Origin: Bombyx mori
Taxonomy: Eukaryota > Arthropoda > Insecta > Lepidoptera > Bombycidae
Direction of reading: 5' to 3'
Assembly (NCBI RefSeq): GCF_030269925.1
Contig: NC_085107.1
Span: forward strand, 9,362,001 to 9,426,000
Length of the DNA stretch: 64,000 nt
Shown: in pieces, positions 1-13,300 of the stretch
Position numbering within the stretch: the stretch's first letter is position 1
How the letters are laid out: each line of letters opens with the position of its first letter
Made by a program: the position numbers and the translations under genes
The notes under the pieces: generated by a model
What the model was told of the DNA's origin: nothing
Databases searched by the model: none
The model's input: only the letters and a program-made list of their open reading frames with translations

Positions 1-473
1 TTAAAATTTTCGAATCACACGTTTTGTTTGCAGGCTGAGGGGCAAGACCGAAAAAAGTGTAGTGATTTTTTAAGCAGTGATTTTTTAAGCACTTCCATCG
101 CATCACCTAGAAAACTGAAACTGAAATTTGTCGTCAATTTTGAGTATGTGCAAAAATAGTTTATAAAAATTAAATAGCTTTATAATTTTTTCACTAATAT
201 TCCAGAAATTTATCTAGAATACCATATTTACTCGCATTTTACATTCACATTTTATGATTCGTATAATTATTGTATACTGACCCATTTTTTTATTTATTCA
301 TTACTTAATAAAACGCACAAAAATTTTATTATAACAAAACGAACTCCGTTTCAATTGTTTTGACTTTGCATACCATGCAACAAAATAGTTCGGTATCGGT
401 TCACGCTCTTTGTCGACTTTTTTATTTATTTAGTTGGCGTACTTTATTTTTACTCATTAACAAAAGAGAAAAC
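1..473. other. AT-rich intronic sequence of zer-1 (last intron)
   Basis: No gene recognised. A short direct duplication of AGTGATTTTTTAAGC lies around 60-92. By position this lies between zer-1 exon 7 and the missing last exon. Confidence 0.5.
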
Positions 474-480
474 ACGATAC

Positions 481-1000
481 ATATCGCAAGATAGCCGTCG
501 CAGCACCATGGTTCCTAAGGAATGTAGATCTCCATAATGACCTGGACCTAGAGTCCATCAGTAAGTATCTACAGTCAGCATCAATGTGCCTCTTCGATAA
601 AGCGACACGACATGAGGATCCTCTCATCGTGGCCGCCGGAAACTACACAGCCGATCCTGCGGACCAAATGGTAAACTGTCGACGTCGCCCAAAATACGTC
701 ATTTCGGATCCAAACGGTGCTTTTTGGTACCCCATCACCGGTCCTGGTTCTCGTCAAACTCGTCGCTGGCGACGAAGGGCTCAACGAGTAAATAAACCCA
801 TAGCCACAGCCCACTGTGTTTCTCGCCGGATCTTCTCAGTGGGTCGCGTTTCCGATCCGGTGGTAGATTCTGCGAAGCACGGCCCTTGCTAGGGTTCGTC
901 TTAGCAACGTCGTCAGATTTGAGCCTCGCGAGCTCACCTACACGTCAAGGCGAAGCTGAAATAGCCTCTCAAGGCTATCAGCATACGTAGGAAAAAAAAA
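481..1000 (+). mobile_element. 5'-truncated Jockey-clade LINE 3' end
   Basis: Translation from about 490 gives the C-terminal end of a Jockey-type ORF2 (DPLIVAAGNYTADPADQ; compare LIVAAADYSPNPDHAG in the full copy at 43614-48790). It is followed by the family's 3' UTR and a short poly(A) at 992-1000. ACGATAC before the element (474-480) recurs right after the tail (CGATAC at 1001-1006), a probable target-site duplication. It is clearly diverged from the full-length copy, so it belongs to an older subfamily. Confidence 0.75.
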
Positions 1001-1091
1001 CGATACCTACATCAAATGAATATAGACCATGAATTGACAGTGATTAAGGTCGAAATTCGATTAATCGTATACAATAAACTCCAGTACTAAC

Positions 1092-1344
1092 GGTAGACTG
1101 TGGTGAGGTTGGCGAGCGCCCACACGGCCCAGTGCTGGCACTGCGGTGTGTGGTGAGCGTGGAGCAGACTCAGTATCGGTTCGAAGGAGCGATAGTTGAT
1201 GTTGCGTTCGGCGTGCAGGTCCCAGCGCTCGACGGCGGTGGCCACGCGGTGCAGCACGCAGACGCGGCTCGGCTCGTCGACGGTCCAAGCGCCCGGCCCG
1301 TCAGACGCCATGTGGGCCAGCACCCCAGCCGCATTGTAGCTAAC
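1092..1344 (-). CDS. zer-1: zer-1 exon 7 (residues 624-707), penultimate
   Basis: Acceptor TGTTTTAG, donor GTTAGT. Encodes NINYRSFEPILSLL and QHWAVWALANLTTVY, then one base of the next codon (C, fitting the family's Pro after VY). GC-rich compared with its surroundings. I looked through 1-1080 for the last exon and did not find it. Confidence 0.9.
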
Positions 1345-4300
1345 CTAAAACACAATGCCATTGAACGTGCTGTGGGTATAGTAAGCGGCACGTAAGTTGG
1401 CAAGGTTTTGGTGTAGTGGGGGTAATGTCGCGCATAGTGCACATTGCAACAAAAAAATTGTCACTTTTATTGCCCGCATATAATTTAATTTAATTTTATT
1501 AAATTTTTTATTTGCCATAATTTATTTTCAAGTCTGTTTGTTTAGAAGAAAGTTAAAGAAAAGAGAGGAATTCGTGAAGTATATTAGGTGTTATAATAAA
1601 ATACAATAAAAAGTTAAGAAGTTTATTTAAAAAAATATAGTTAATATTAAAAATTATGTGTCGCCGTCGTCACTATCATTTTCTAATAGTGCTACCCCTT
1701 GGATTAAATTTATGGTAGCACCTGAGCTGGTGGAAGGAGTTGCCTCCTCATCGTGGACATGACGAAGAGTCGCTGTCGTCACTGACGTAAATAATAAAAC
1801 GGCTCAGTGACTGAATCGACTATATGGTCATTGGTATTTGGTCCTGATATTGCAAACAAACTTAAAACAATAACACTCGTAACAAAAACTAAATTTAAAA
1901 CAATAATAACAACTCGTAAGTATAAACAAAGGGTTCCTACAACTTTAGTACGCGCATGTGTAACCGGGAGCGAACGGAACGTGGACGCGGTGCGGGAGGC
2001 AAGGGTCGACTGACTCACCAATCGCGCGCTCGGAACCGTGCTACGTCTTTCCCCACGTCCCGCTTGACAACCAAAGAGACCTAAAAAACGACTTCTACGC
2101 ATCTAACAACTCTTGCCAAGTTACGTGCCGGGGACTATATACGACAAAGGGAAGATCTTCCACCGAGCGGGTGATATTTGCTCGGTAGACCGACGGTCCG
2201 AATGTTGTTGTTTCGGAAATGTATATATGCGAGCTTATCTTGAAAATGTCGTAAGCGAGATTCAGGCATCTGTCAAATGTCTTGTGTTCTGTGATGGCTA
2301 CCGACACAATTCCATTGAAGTCGTCGCGGCCTAAACGATATGATGTCCGGTGCATTCGTATGTAGTAGTAGCTATGGGTTCGAATCCCGCCGGCAGGTAC
2401 CATTTTTTCCAACAAAATACGTACCTGGTGTGTACTACTGTATTACTGGTGGTAGAACCTCTTGTGAGTCCGCACGGGTAGATACCACCACCCTGCCTAT
2501 TTCTGCCGTGAAGCAGTAATGCGTTTCGGTTGGAAGGGTGGGGCTGCCGTTGTAACTATACTGAAACCTTAGAACTAATATCTCAAGGTAGGTGGCGCAT
2601 TTACGTTGTAGATGTCTATGGGCTCCAGTAACCACTTAACATCAGGTGGGATGTGAGCTCGTCCAACCATCTAAGCAATAAAAATAATAATAAAAACCTA
2701 AAAAATGTTCACGATTTACTTCCATAGTGAAGTATTAACATCATGTAATAAAAATCACACCCGCAAAATTATTATTTGCGTAATTACTAGTGGAAGGACG
2801 TGTTGAGAGTTGGGAGTCCGCACGGGTAGGTACCACCGCCCCGCCTATTTCTACTTGAAGCAGTAATGCGTTTCGGTTTGAAGGGCGGGGTAGCGGTTGT
2901 ACGGTTAAAAGTGACACCTTATAAAATTCATTTTTTAAGGTGGGTGGCAGCATTTACGTTGTAGATGCTGCCCACCTGTTGTTAAGCGGTTACCGGAGCG
3001 TAACCGCTTAACACCAGGTGGGCCGTGAACTCGTCTACTAACCTAAGCAAAAAAAAAAGAAACAATGCTTTTAGTTAATAAGATAACTCTGGCATCCAGA
3101 ATTTTTTGACAATTTAGTGTGGCCAGACGAAAACAGTTCTGACGCTACGCATTAAATTTTTGGACCTGCTAACTACAAGATACATTGTACTAAACTTAGG
3201 CCAACCAGACGAGATAATAAACGTAAACAAGCGGACCGTTACTGAGTTACATTGCGATAGCGAGGGATTATTATCTCTGTCCTTATCACTCGTACGCGCA
3301 GTTATGGCGTCAGTTGGTCGACAACAGCTGTCGTTGTGTGTTTCGTGGTACAGGAAACCACTGAGTACCGCAGTTGTCAACATTTGGTCCGCCATTTTGT
3401 GAACAAGTTCATTCCTGTTTGGATTGCGTTCGAAGTGATACATATTTTTTCGTTTCCGTATTTACTTGGTTTGTTGTTGTTATTATTCCGTTTTTGTTAG
3501 TTTTATTTTTGATTTTTGCTGTTATTGTGAGTACTTAGTTAAAAAAATAATTAATAAATAATACTTAGCAAAAAAATTTTAGGTGGAAGTCCTAAGACTG
3601 CCACCTTATCATTGCGAGCTCAATCCCATTGAACTCGTATGGGCTGACATAGAGGGATACGTAGCTCGCAATAATACTACATTTAAATCTGAAGATATGA
3701 AAAAACTGCTACAAGAGGGGATCCAACGTGTATCTGCTGATAAATGGCGAAATTGTGTGGATCATGTTATAAAAATCAAGGATAATTTTTATAGCAATAT
3801 TGACAACATGATTGATAATACAATAGATAGTTTTATCATAAACACAGCTCACTCGGACTCTTCCGACGAATCATCTTTGTCTAGTACAGATGACAGCGAT
3901 TAAAATTCGAACTTTGTAATAATTTATTTACATAAAAATGATTTTTACTCCTGAAACTTTGTTTACATTTTTTATCTCGTCTGGTTGGCCTTACATTACG
4001 AATCATTATAAATAAATTTAGAAAAAAAAAACGAGAATTTTTAAGTCCCTACGTTACAAAAAAAAGACTATTCCTAAAAATCAAATCGTTTAATTTACAC
4101 AATAATTAGTGTTTCTTGTGAAACCGACAGACGTGAAGTAATTATGAGTTCGGATGTACACAGAATTACATCTTCTTTTTTATTCTAGTTTCATTCGCTG
4201 CGTACTATAACTTTGATTTTACTGGGCAGACGGCATTTCGTAAGGCCGCACGTGTCAGTACCGCCTCTCCGCCTATTTCTGCTTCAAGCAGTCATACATT

Positions 4301-7300
4301 TAGCCAAGGAGCTATTACACAATGCAATTAAGATTTTGCCTTCATTCGTTAATGGTGTATATAGACGCTGATACAATACATAGTACAAAATTTTGGAGTG
4401 AGCTATATAAAACACATACATACGAAAACATGTATGCATTTCATACACGGAAGATGCGAAATGTCATAGAAGTATTCTGTCTCATTCACTCACAGGCTAA
4501 AATTCTATAAAGTTTGTTTGTCTTTTTTTAGTGTCGCTTTTTCGTTTCATCACATTACAAATCACAAGTGCGTTAAGAATCCAGACTACAAATGCTTAAG
4601 ATGTTTAAATAATGATATAGTGGCCAATCTGGGGTCGAATTAGTAAATAAATTAAAGCGTTTTCATTTAATTAACAATACAGACCTCAATTCCATCACTG
4701 GAAGAATCCAGGAGGTCATAGAAGACCGTAAGGAACAGTTTGTTCATTAGCTGAGGACGCAGTTCACCGACCTCCGCGACATTTCCCAGTAAGCCCATCA
4801 TATTACGAAGCAATTCTTCATTGTCTGGGAAATTCTGTAAATTAATTAAAAATTAGTTTACTTATTGTTTTAAATGTGTTTCGTTCGCAAATATAACCAA
4901 AATATAAAGGTCCAAGCGTAAAATCTATGAAGTGCTGTTGACTTTAGTTCGGACTCTACGCACATACGTCGCTACATACAAGCCGAGCACAAATTTGGTT
5001 TTCGAATATAATAAGGCCGTGTGCTGAGCGTTAGCTAATATTAGCTAAGCTCAGAATTAGAAAAGCTCACAGTTTGATCTAATTTATTTGAAATTAACTC
5101 TGCCCTTGGTGGCGGCAACTCCGGATTTAAAAAGAAGGTTGGTCAGGAGAGGTACCTCCCGTATACTAACCGTAAAAAGCCAACACCGAACATCAGGCGG
5201 CGATTGAGCAACCTAATATCCTGTGTAACCAGAAGTGGTCACCAGACGACAGAAAGATCTAAATCATCTCTGAAAGGCTGATCCGGAAAGACGTCGGAAC
5301 CCACGGCGACTATATTCCCAAGAAAACACCTGTCACCCTGAATATAGTAGACAAAGAAAGCAACTTGTTGGACCGGACGGTGTGAAATATGCTACCGAAG
5401 CTCCACCTGCGCAGGAACAACGTCTGAACATAAAACATCTTCTAGTGCGCATTAGCCTCAAACGAAACCTACATTACAACGGACACATTGCCAGGAAAGA
5501 CACGAGCCAATCTTGAAAAAACTGATGATTACTGACAAAGTAGAAGGGACAAAGATGGCGGTGTGCAATGCAGCGCGTTAGTCTGACCAGATCTACACTG
5601 CCCTCGATTATACCATTTCCGATACTTAGAGTCGCCCAAAGGAGACGAACGAGATGGCACAACGTAATGAGGATGAAACTCATGGATGAAAGTGGTCACG
5701 ACCCTCTGACCCGAAGAACACAACTGAAGGAGCATTTGGTTTAACTTTTGATCGTGGGTATTAGAAGACGCAATTCCTTTTTTTATAATATAGCCACAAT
5801 ACGAATGTCCAATTATGGCCTACCAAAACATTATTTATTTATCAATGTCGCAACTATAGATCGAAGTATTCGAAAATAGACTACGCTTGTTCATGAATGT
5901 TTAAGACTTACTACATTCTTTTCAACGCGAAGAACACATTTTTGAACCATACGAGACGACATATTATTTTTTCCTATATGTATGCAACATTTAAATCAAC
6001 ACCCTACTTAGTAAAACGTGTTTCTACCCATGAACAAGTCATCGATCGCCTATAATTAAAAACCGCTTCAATGATCATTACTACGAATTTGTTCCCTATC
6101 TTAAAATATCTAATGAGGAAAATATTAATTGTGTCAATTATAAATTCACTCAATTGTACCTAAACTGTTGTAAAAAGACATTATTGTCCTTGTCAAATTA
6201 AACAATTTTACAAAAAATCCATATCAAATAAGGAGATTCATGTCTTTATAGCTCAACTACTTAATATATCGTCCATGCAGCTTAGTCAAAATCAATAATA
6301 ATAACGGTCAATAATAATAATCAAAATAACAACCTCTGTCGGAACTATACTTGTACATTATATTTATTGAGCAGATTATTTAGGACAGCACGAAGCACGT
6401 GTGTTAAAAGCACGTCAATTCATTTTCGTTCACGTTAATTCATTTACCTAGATAAAATACATTGCAAACATTTCACGAACAGGCGGATAGACCGCTTCGA
6501 AAAGTTGTGTTTAGCTTATACCATTTTTTTGTAACGTTATTATGAAAATTCGGTTCTCTTTGTCACTCCACTCATTTCACGTTAGACCACGAAAAATTCT
6601 ATGTATACAAGGCATAACATAAGAACAGAAACTTACATCCAGTTCGAGTTTTTTCAAAGCAAAATTCCATATCGACTGTACACATTTTGTTTAGATACTT
6701 ACTTTAAGACATGCCAGGAAAAATTCCATGCCGCGGTTCTCGAGGAATCTTTGACAATTCTGTGGCGTTTCGTCAGTAACGTTCCACATAGTGGACCAGG
6801 CCACCTCCAAAACATCGTCGCATATGCGCCGATTCAGGCGATCCGATATCAAGTTCAACATTTTCTAAAATAATAAAAAAAAACCATAAAACGATTCATC
6901 TAATAATATTTTTTTCTTATTTTCGTATATTTTTTTTTGTTCGAAACATCAAGCTTACACCATCACAAATCATTGTTTTAGCTATCCTCCGATGCAATGT
7001 TAATATTGCAAAACAGTCAAATTGTAAACGCAATCATAACATTTCAAACACACTGCCGCCGTGAGCCACAACGATAATGTTGAGGTGTATTAGTATTAAT
7101 TATTGATTTTACGCTTATAAATTAGAGAAACCGTCATATATGCCAATAGTACCTACTACCAATATATCGTTTGGCTATAATGAGCACGCGAGCTCACGTG
7201 TCGTTGTTTAAAGCTGCAAAATTCAATTTTATACATATTCATATATTTTTGTAATTAATTATCTGGGAAATTGTTTCAGGAAAGCTTAAATGTGGCATCA

Positions 7301-10300
7301 TCTTATTCAAATCACGTACATATATGGTACAATGTTTCAAGGCCGCAAGGAGAAATCTTACAAATATTTTTCTTCTTAGTCGGAGACTCTTGTCAGAGTC
7401 GTCGTGGTTAAGCTGACGATATGCACCCAGAAGCATTCGTTAGGTCCCCAATAGTCGAGGATTGCCTTCTTAGCGTTGCGCTTCCAGACCTGGCAGTTCT
7501 GGTTGACTTTCTTTTTTTATTAGGTCAGTTCAATGGGTTAGTGATCGGCCGAGTGATCTCTTCCTTTACTGGCCTTGAACGATTAGTATCTTCATCGTCT
7601 CCTTTTTCTGGATGTGACCAAAGAAGTTTAAAATACGCAATTGCACAGTTTACGAAAGTCAGTCTTTGATAAAGAATTCTTTGAAGATGGATGCATTGAT
7701 GGTGAATACCGTCCACGGGATCTTTAGATGTCTCCAGCACCACCACATCTCGAGGACATCTATTTTACGGTGATCATGCAGTCTTAGAGACAAGATTTCG
7801 GCTCCATAGAGAAAGATTGGAAACATAAGACATTCCATCAATTTGACCTCAGCTGCTCCACTGCCAACCTAGTGATGGATCTCGTCATCACATCTTCCAG
7901 TGCAGTCTTCCAGTGCAGGCTTGCAGATTTTAGAGTCGCGGTAGATGTAGATATGTAAAACTTCGCAATTATAATAGCTGTTTTGTACATCGGTTCTAAG
8001 TTATTCAGCCCTATCTACTATCATAGCCTTCGTCTTGGCCTGGGTAATAGCAAAGTCCGAATTTAAGGCTGGTAATTCTTTCAAATATAATGAATAGTTT
8101 GAAACAAGTTTACAATTATATTATGATTTTGGTCATGGTTTCCGGTCGAGAAGTTCCGTCTAGCTATTTCGGCAAAAATTGTTTACAAATAAGGTTACAT
8201 TTTACTATTTTTCGAATAGTCACAACGAAGTAAAATAAAATTAAAAAATTAAAATCTTAAAACATACTAGAACGAATACAATTTTAAACAGATTGATATC
8301 GTGACTATTTGACCTCCGATATCGAGAAACGGAGAGTTCCGAAAACAGCACTACATGCCTTACGTCCAGTATTCTATCGGGCACCTCTAAAATGATGGAT
8401 ATCGTTTAAGCGACGAACTAACATGTTCTGTCATTGGTTATGAGCGCGATAACGCGGAATCCGGTTTATCGCGTTCACTCATAACACAGGCCTGCATTGA
8501 TTCGACAACAAAATTTTACTATTTGTTATTATTAAGCAACTGTGGAATCTAAATTTCGAGGACACGATCTGTTTTATTATTCAAAAAATTCAAATAGTTT
8601 AACTCAACCGGTCGTGTGCCCAACATAAAACAAAATCAGCCAATAGTAATAAAGATACCTAAGGCGGAGGAATGTTTGATGTAATATGATAGGGTTTGGA
8701 GATTCATTACCGATTTCGTAGAAGGAGACATTGCAACGTCTTATTTTCATGTAACTTCATAAAACGCGTCGGATGATTTAAATTTTATAACTAATTGAAA
8801 CATTTCGTTCTTTTAATATGTTTCAAATTAAAATTCCTTAATACGCGTGCACAGTAAAATATTTGTTTCTAAATCGATTGCAGATTTAACCACGTAGGTA
8901 TACATAACAAAGCATTGCACGAATCGTTAATCTAAAAACATTTACTTACAAATTTATATTTGAACATTCGAATGAATACTACCGTTCCATAATTAACTGT
9001 TTGAGCAACAAACATTAGAATATACAAAGTTAACTATTTAGAAACACTACATTGTTACAAATTCTTACCTTGATCTAATTGGCAGCAATGTCAGGTACGA
9101 ACTTAATCTAATATATAAAATTCTCGTGTCACAGTTTTCGTTGCCATACTCCTCCGAAACGGCTCGACCGATTTTCGTGAATCTTAGCGTGCATATCGGT
9201 CAGGGTTGAGAATCGAACAACATCTATTTTTCATCCCCCTAAATGTTAAGGGTGGTCCACCCCTAAATTTTATTTGTTATTTTTTAGACGAAAATTTTTG
9301 TTTTTATTTTTTTATGATACAACATACAAAAATACATACAACCCTAAATTTTCACCTTTCTACAATCAACCCTTATTTTTTATTTGCTATTTATTTATTA
9401 ATAAACTTTAATTTTTTTGGCAAGATTTTCATTTTTATTTTTATTTTGTCATGAATTAAAATAAAAAATCTGATGTTACTCATAATTTTTCATCCCTCTA
9501 TGATCAACCCCTATTTTTTATTTGTTAATTATAAACTTAAATTTTTTTGGCAAGTTTTTTATTTTGTTTTGTGAAATGAAAAAAAAAAAATCATATTACT
9601 CTCAATTTTCACTCTTATACGATCAACCCCTATTTTTCCATCCCGATTAACATTTTTTTTATTCTATGGACAGATCCGCAATAAGGTTGCAAGATGGCAA
9701 TCAAATATTATAATTGTAGTACGATAAATTCTTATTCAGAGTTTATAATTTCAAGTTCCTTTAATTATGATTTTTTTAAATTGAATTTGGTCTCCCGCCC
9801 TCGCCGGTCGACTACTGATCAACTATCAATCGATCAGCTATCCCCGCCAGGTGTCACCACCCATCCAGCAAACATCACGTAGTAGGGATGAGAACGAAGC
9901 CGGTCTCCTGTCTTACTTACTCACTATACATCATAGATTATACACTTAATATATTTGAGAGCTATACAATACTATACATTTTTCAGCCATGTTTTATTGG
10001 TTTTATTTGTGTATCAATAGTATGTTCAGTAGGTCTGAGAATCGGCTACTATCTATTTTTCATACCCCTAAGTGAAAAGGGTGGTCTACCCCAAACATTT
10101 ACTTTTTATTTTAATTTTTTGGATATTTTTTTTGTTTATAATGAGGTATTATGTGGTTAAGTGAGGTTTTTTTTTCTCAGTACAATTTCCCTAGAAATCT
10201 TATTTAAGGCAACACAACGTTTGCCGGGTCAGCTAGTCATGTTATAAAATAACGTTCAAATTTAGGTTGATAATTATTTTTACTATGCATTCTAATGACC

Positions 10301-13300
10301 ATTTCCCGCAAGCGATATCTGCCATATTTTTTTTTCACCGTTGATATTCTAATGTAAGCTGACCTGTCGAACGCTACGTTAATCACGAAGATACGTCTTC
10401 AATGACAAATTTACTAAAGCGCACAGTAACGAATATAATACGTGATTACAGAAATCGTACGATCTTATTAAATGGCTTCGAGTTCCCTTATAGTTGTAGC
10501 TTCTATAGTCAGTGTATTTTGCAAGGCACATTCAATTATTGAAAATTAAATTTTTGAAACATTCAATAGTGAAAATTCAATGTATTGTTCTAATCAAACA
10601 AAGTATAAGCCCACCCATATTGAAGATATCGTGAATTAAATACTTATTGCAATAATATTATCATTATGTAACGATTGCATGTACTGATAACTGTTTCGGT
10701 TTTATAACTATTTAAATATATATGTATACCATTCAATAATAAGTTTTTATTTGAGAGCATCATGAATATTAGTTTTAAAATTACGGGAAAACTGATATTT
10801 TTACATGGTAGTTCATATTCCCATTTCCCTAGCACGTCCGCTCTATAATATCGATGACGTCATAAAGCCTAAAGAGCAACTCCCATTAGCAGATCTGAAT
10901 TGTTTTTCTATGTTATCATTTTCGAAATTGACTTAAATTTGTTTGTTTTAAATTCTGGATTTTATATAAAAAGCGGTATCGGCGTAAGCATAGCGCAAGC
11001 GTGTCGACGGAAAAAAACAATATGCAGGACGTGAAGGTACAATGCGCCGGGAGCTGTTTTAGCACCTATATGTATTTCAGGTCTAACGGAAAACACCCCA
11101 CTCCCCTCCCACCCCCTCTCCCACCCCCGACTGCCAATCAATACGGTATATGCGCGAACTACGTGCGCAAAGTTTAAAAATACGAAATCGTCTTTTTCAT
11201 CCACTGCGCAACGATTTACTTCGTGGAAAAGCATCTTTATAACACATCCCATGCCATCCCATGCCATAAATATTCGTACAAACTAACTAATAAAACTTCG
11301 TTCGTAGTTTGAAGCACCTGAAATACATCTAAACGTTTAAAAAGATCATGGCTACGCCCTGCTTATCGCGCCCATCGCTGCACTAAGTTACGCCGATACT
11401 TTAAATCCAGCTTTATTAAATATTGCATTGTGGGTGCAAACGGCTATTTCCTAAATACTATGTTTGATATTTCGCACCCATCGTCGCAACCGCGCTAGGG
11501 CCATATTGTGGACTGTGAATGCGCACTAATACGCAACAAATAAGGAAATTTAGAAAACAATAACCTTTTATGTATTCGTAAAGAAAGTTGCAGTTAAATA
11601 ATTGAGAATACTAAAATATTTCGTCTAATAAACACGATGACCGAAATTAAAATATGATTAAAACGCAAATTAATCCTCTTTTATGCAAACAAATAAACGT
11701 AAGAAGCATGATTGAATAGTTAGAATGGGGGGCTTATAGTTTTCAATATAATTATAGTACCTCTCAATATTACAAAAAAAGAAAAAACACAAAACCCAGA
11801 AGACTTTTATCCACTTTACTTAATTATGTTATTTCATTTCAATAATAGCCCTCATGTAAATTCATTATCAAACATTTCAAATTTCTTCTTTTTCAAGGAT
11901 TTCACACATGCTGTTTACGGACCCCTTGTTCAAAATTCGCATCTCAATATGAACTTCAATTGACATTTATTGAATTTAAACAATATCAGTTGAAACTGTG
12001 ATGTGAAATGCATCACTTTATTTACTTCTCTATCAAAACAAAGGTCCGAGGGTAAATTTAATTTTATATAACTTTATTTCAAAGGAAACTGATAAAAATT
12101 TCAAAAAGGAAATATTGTTTTAATATTTTTTTCAAAACTGAGAAAAATTGCATGGAAGTCGTTCTTAAATTGTTTTTTACGTGTATTAGTTTTATCAGAT
12201 CCAAAAACAGTATTTGAATCATTACATAAAATCTATATTCTAACATCACAATGCCTGATGTCAGATATGATTAATCGTTGAGTTTTAGTGTATATTCTAT
12301 AGTTAGTTTGTCCCTTATTCGGGTCCCGCGTAATGAAGTTACGTTAACTGCATTTAGTAGATAATGTCGCGGCATTTTCGAAAAAATAAAACGGTCGGTA
12401 TCCTGTTCCCAGGAGCTCGATGACTCGTTGTCAAGGGTATTTGATTTACTTTTGTGTACTTTTCGCTTTTGCTGTGTTATATTTTAATCGAAATCGCAGT
12501 AATTTGTAATCAAATCAACAGATTCGCGTTGCCACTTTTTAAAATGCATGTACTCGTTACATGTACAAGCAGATAAGATCCACGTTAATTTGTATTTGGG
12601 GATTTTAGTATTTTGAGTTCGTTCGTTCTGGGTCAATTTAGTTTATAATCTCGATAAAATTTACTGCACAATTCTTTAGATCACTTTTATGAATATAAAA
12701 TATAGGAGGTATTCTTATGCAACTGTCATGACACGAACAAAACTGAGAAAAAATATTGCTCACCAAAACAATTGGATTTACGTGAAATCTGTATTATTAT
12801 ATATTGTAAAATTAAGTACAAATAGGATGCGTAGATGATATTACATCCTTACGAATGAAGAATACGAGTACACATTTTGAAATATAGTATGTTCTAAAAG
12901 CTAACCCCAATTGCGCCTTGGTTCCCAAGGAATCTTTTTTGCTTTCCATCAACTTGGCATGCGAGTGAGTTGAGTAAATATATAGCAATCCGTTGAACAG
13001 AGCCTTCTTGATTTACATCAGTAACACCGCTTAGGAGTATCTGCACAGCTCGTTCATATTCAAAAAGCTGAAATTAAAGAAAATAGTGTAATTCAATTGT
13101 ATGTTTGATATAATATTTTAATTGAATTACACATTCGACTTTGTACCACATCATTAGGAATCTTGAATTCACAGAGAGTAAGACATCCATTCCTCATCAT
13201 GGTGTCATCACCAAGATGTGCATCCATGCCATCCAGCAGTGCTGTAATTATACGCTTCTTCATCTTAATTCCAATACGTTCTTTTTCTTTGCCTTTCACA

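Noticed and set aside
1..1080. Search for the last exon of zer-1
   Set aside because: No acceptor followed by a family-like C-terminus was found. Much of the stretch is a LINE insertion, so the exon is probably left of the window.
1654..1790. Acidic minus-strand tail (ENDSDDGDT, stop) as a gene end
   Set aside because: Too short, with no domain and no splice context; at most a transposase leftover.
2321..2410. Possible true tRNA gene with GGTTCGAATCC
   Set aside because: No intact cloverleaf or acceptor stem. The sequence continues into the Bm1 SINE, whose head is tRNA-derived.
2095..2415. Minus-strand 106-codon ORF containing AGGIRTH
   Set aside because: AGGIRTH is the antisense reading of a tRNA-like B box; it overlaps the SINE head and is not a gene.
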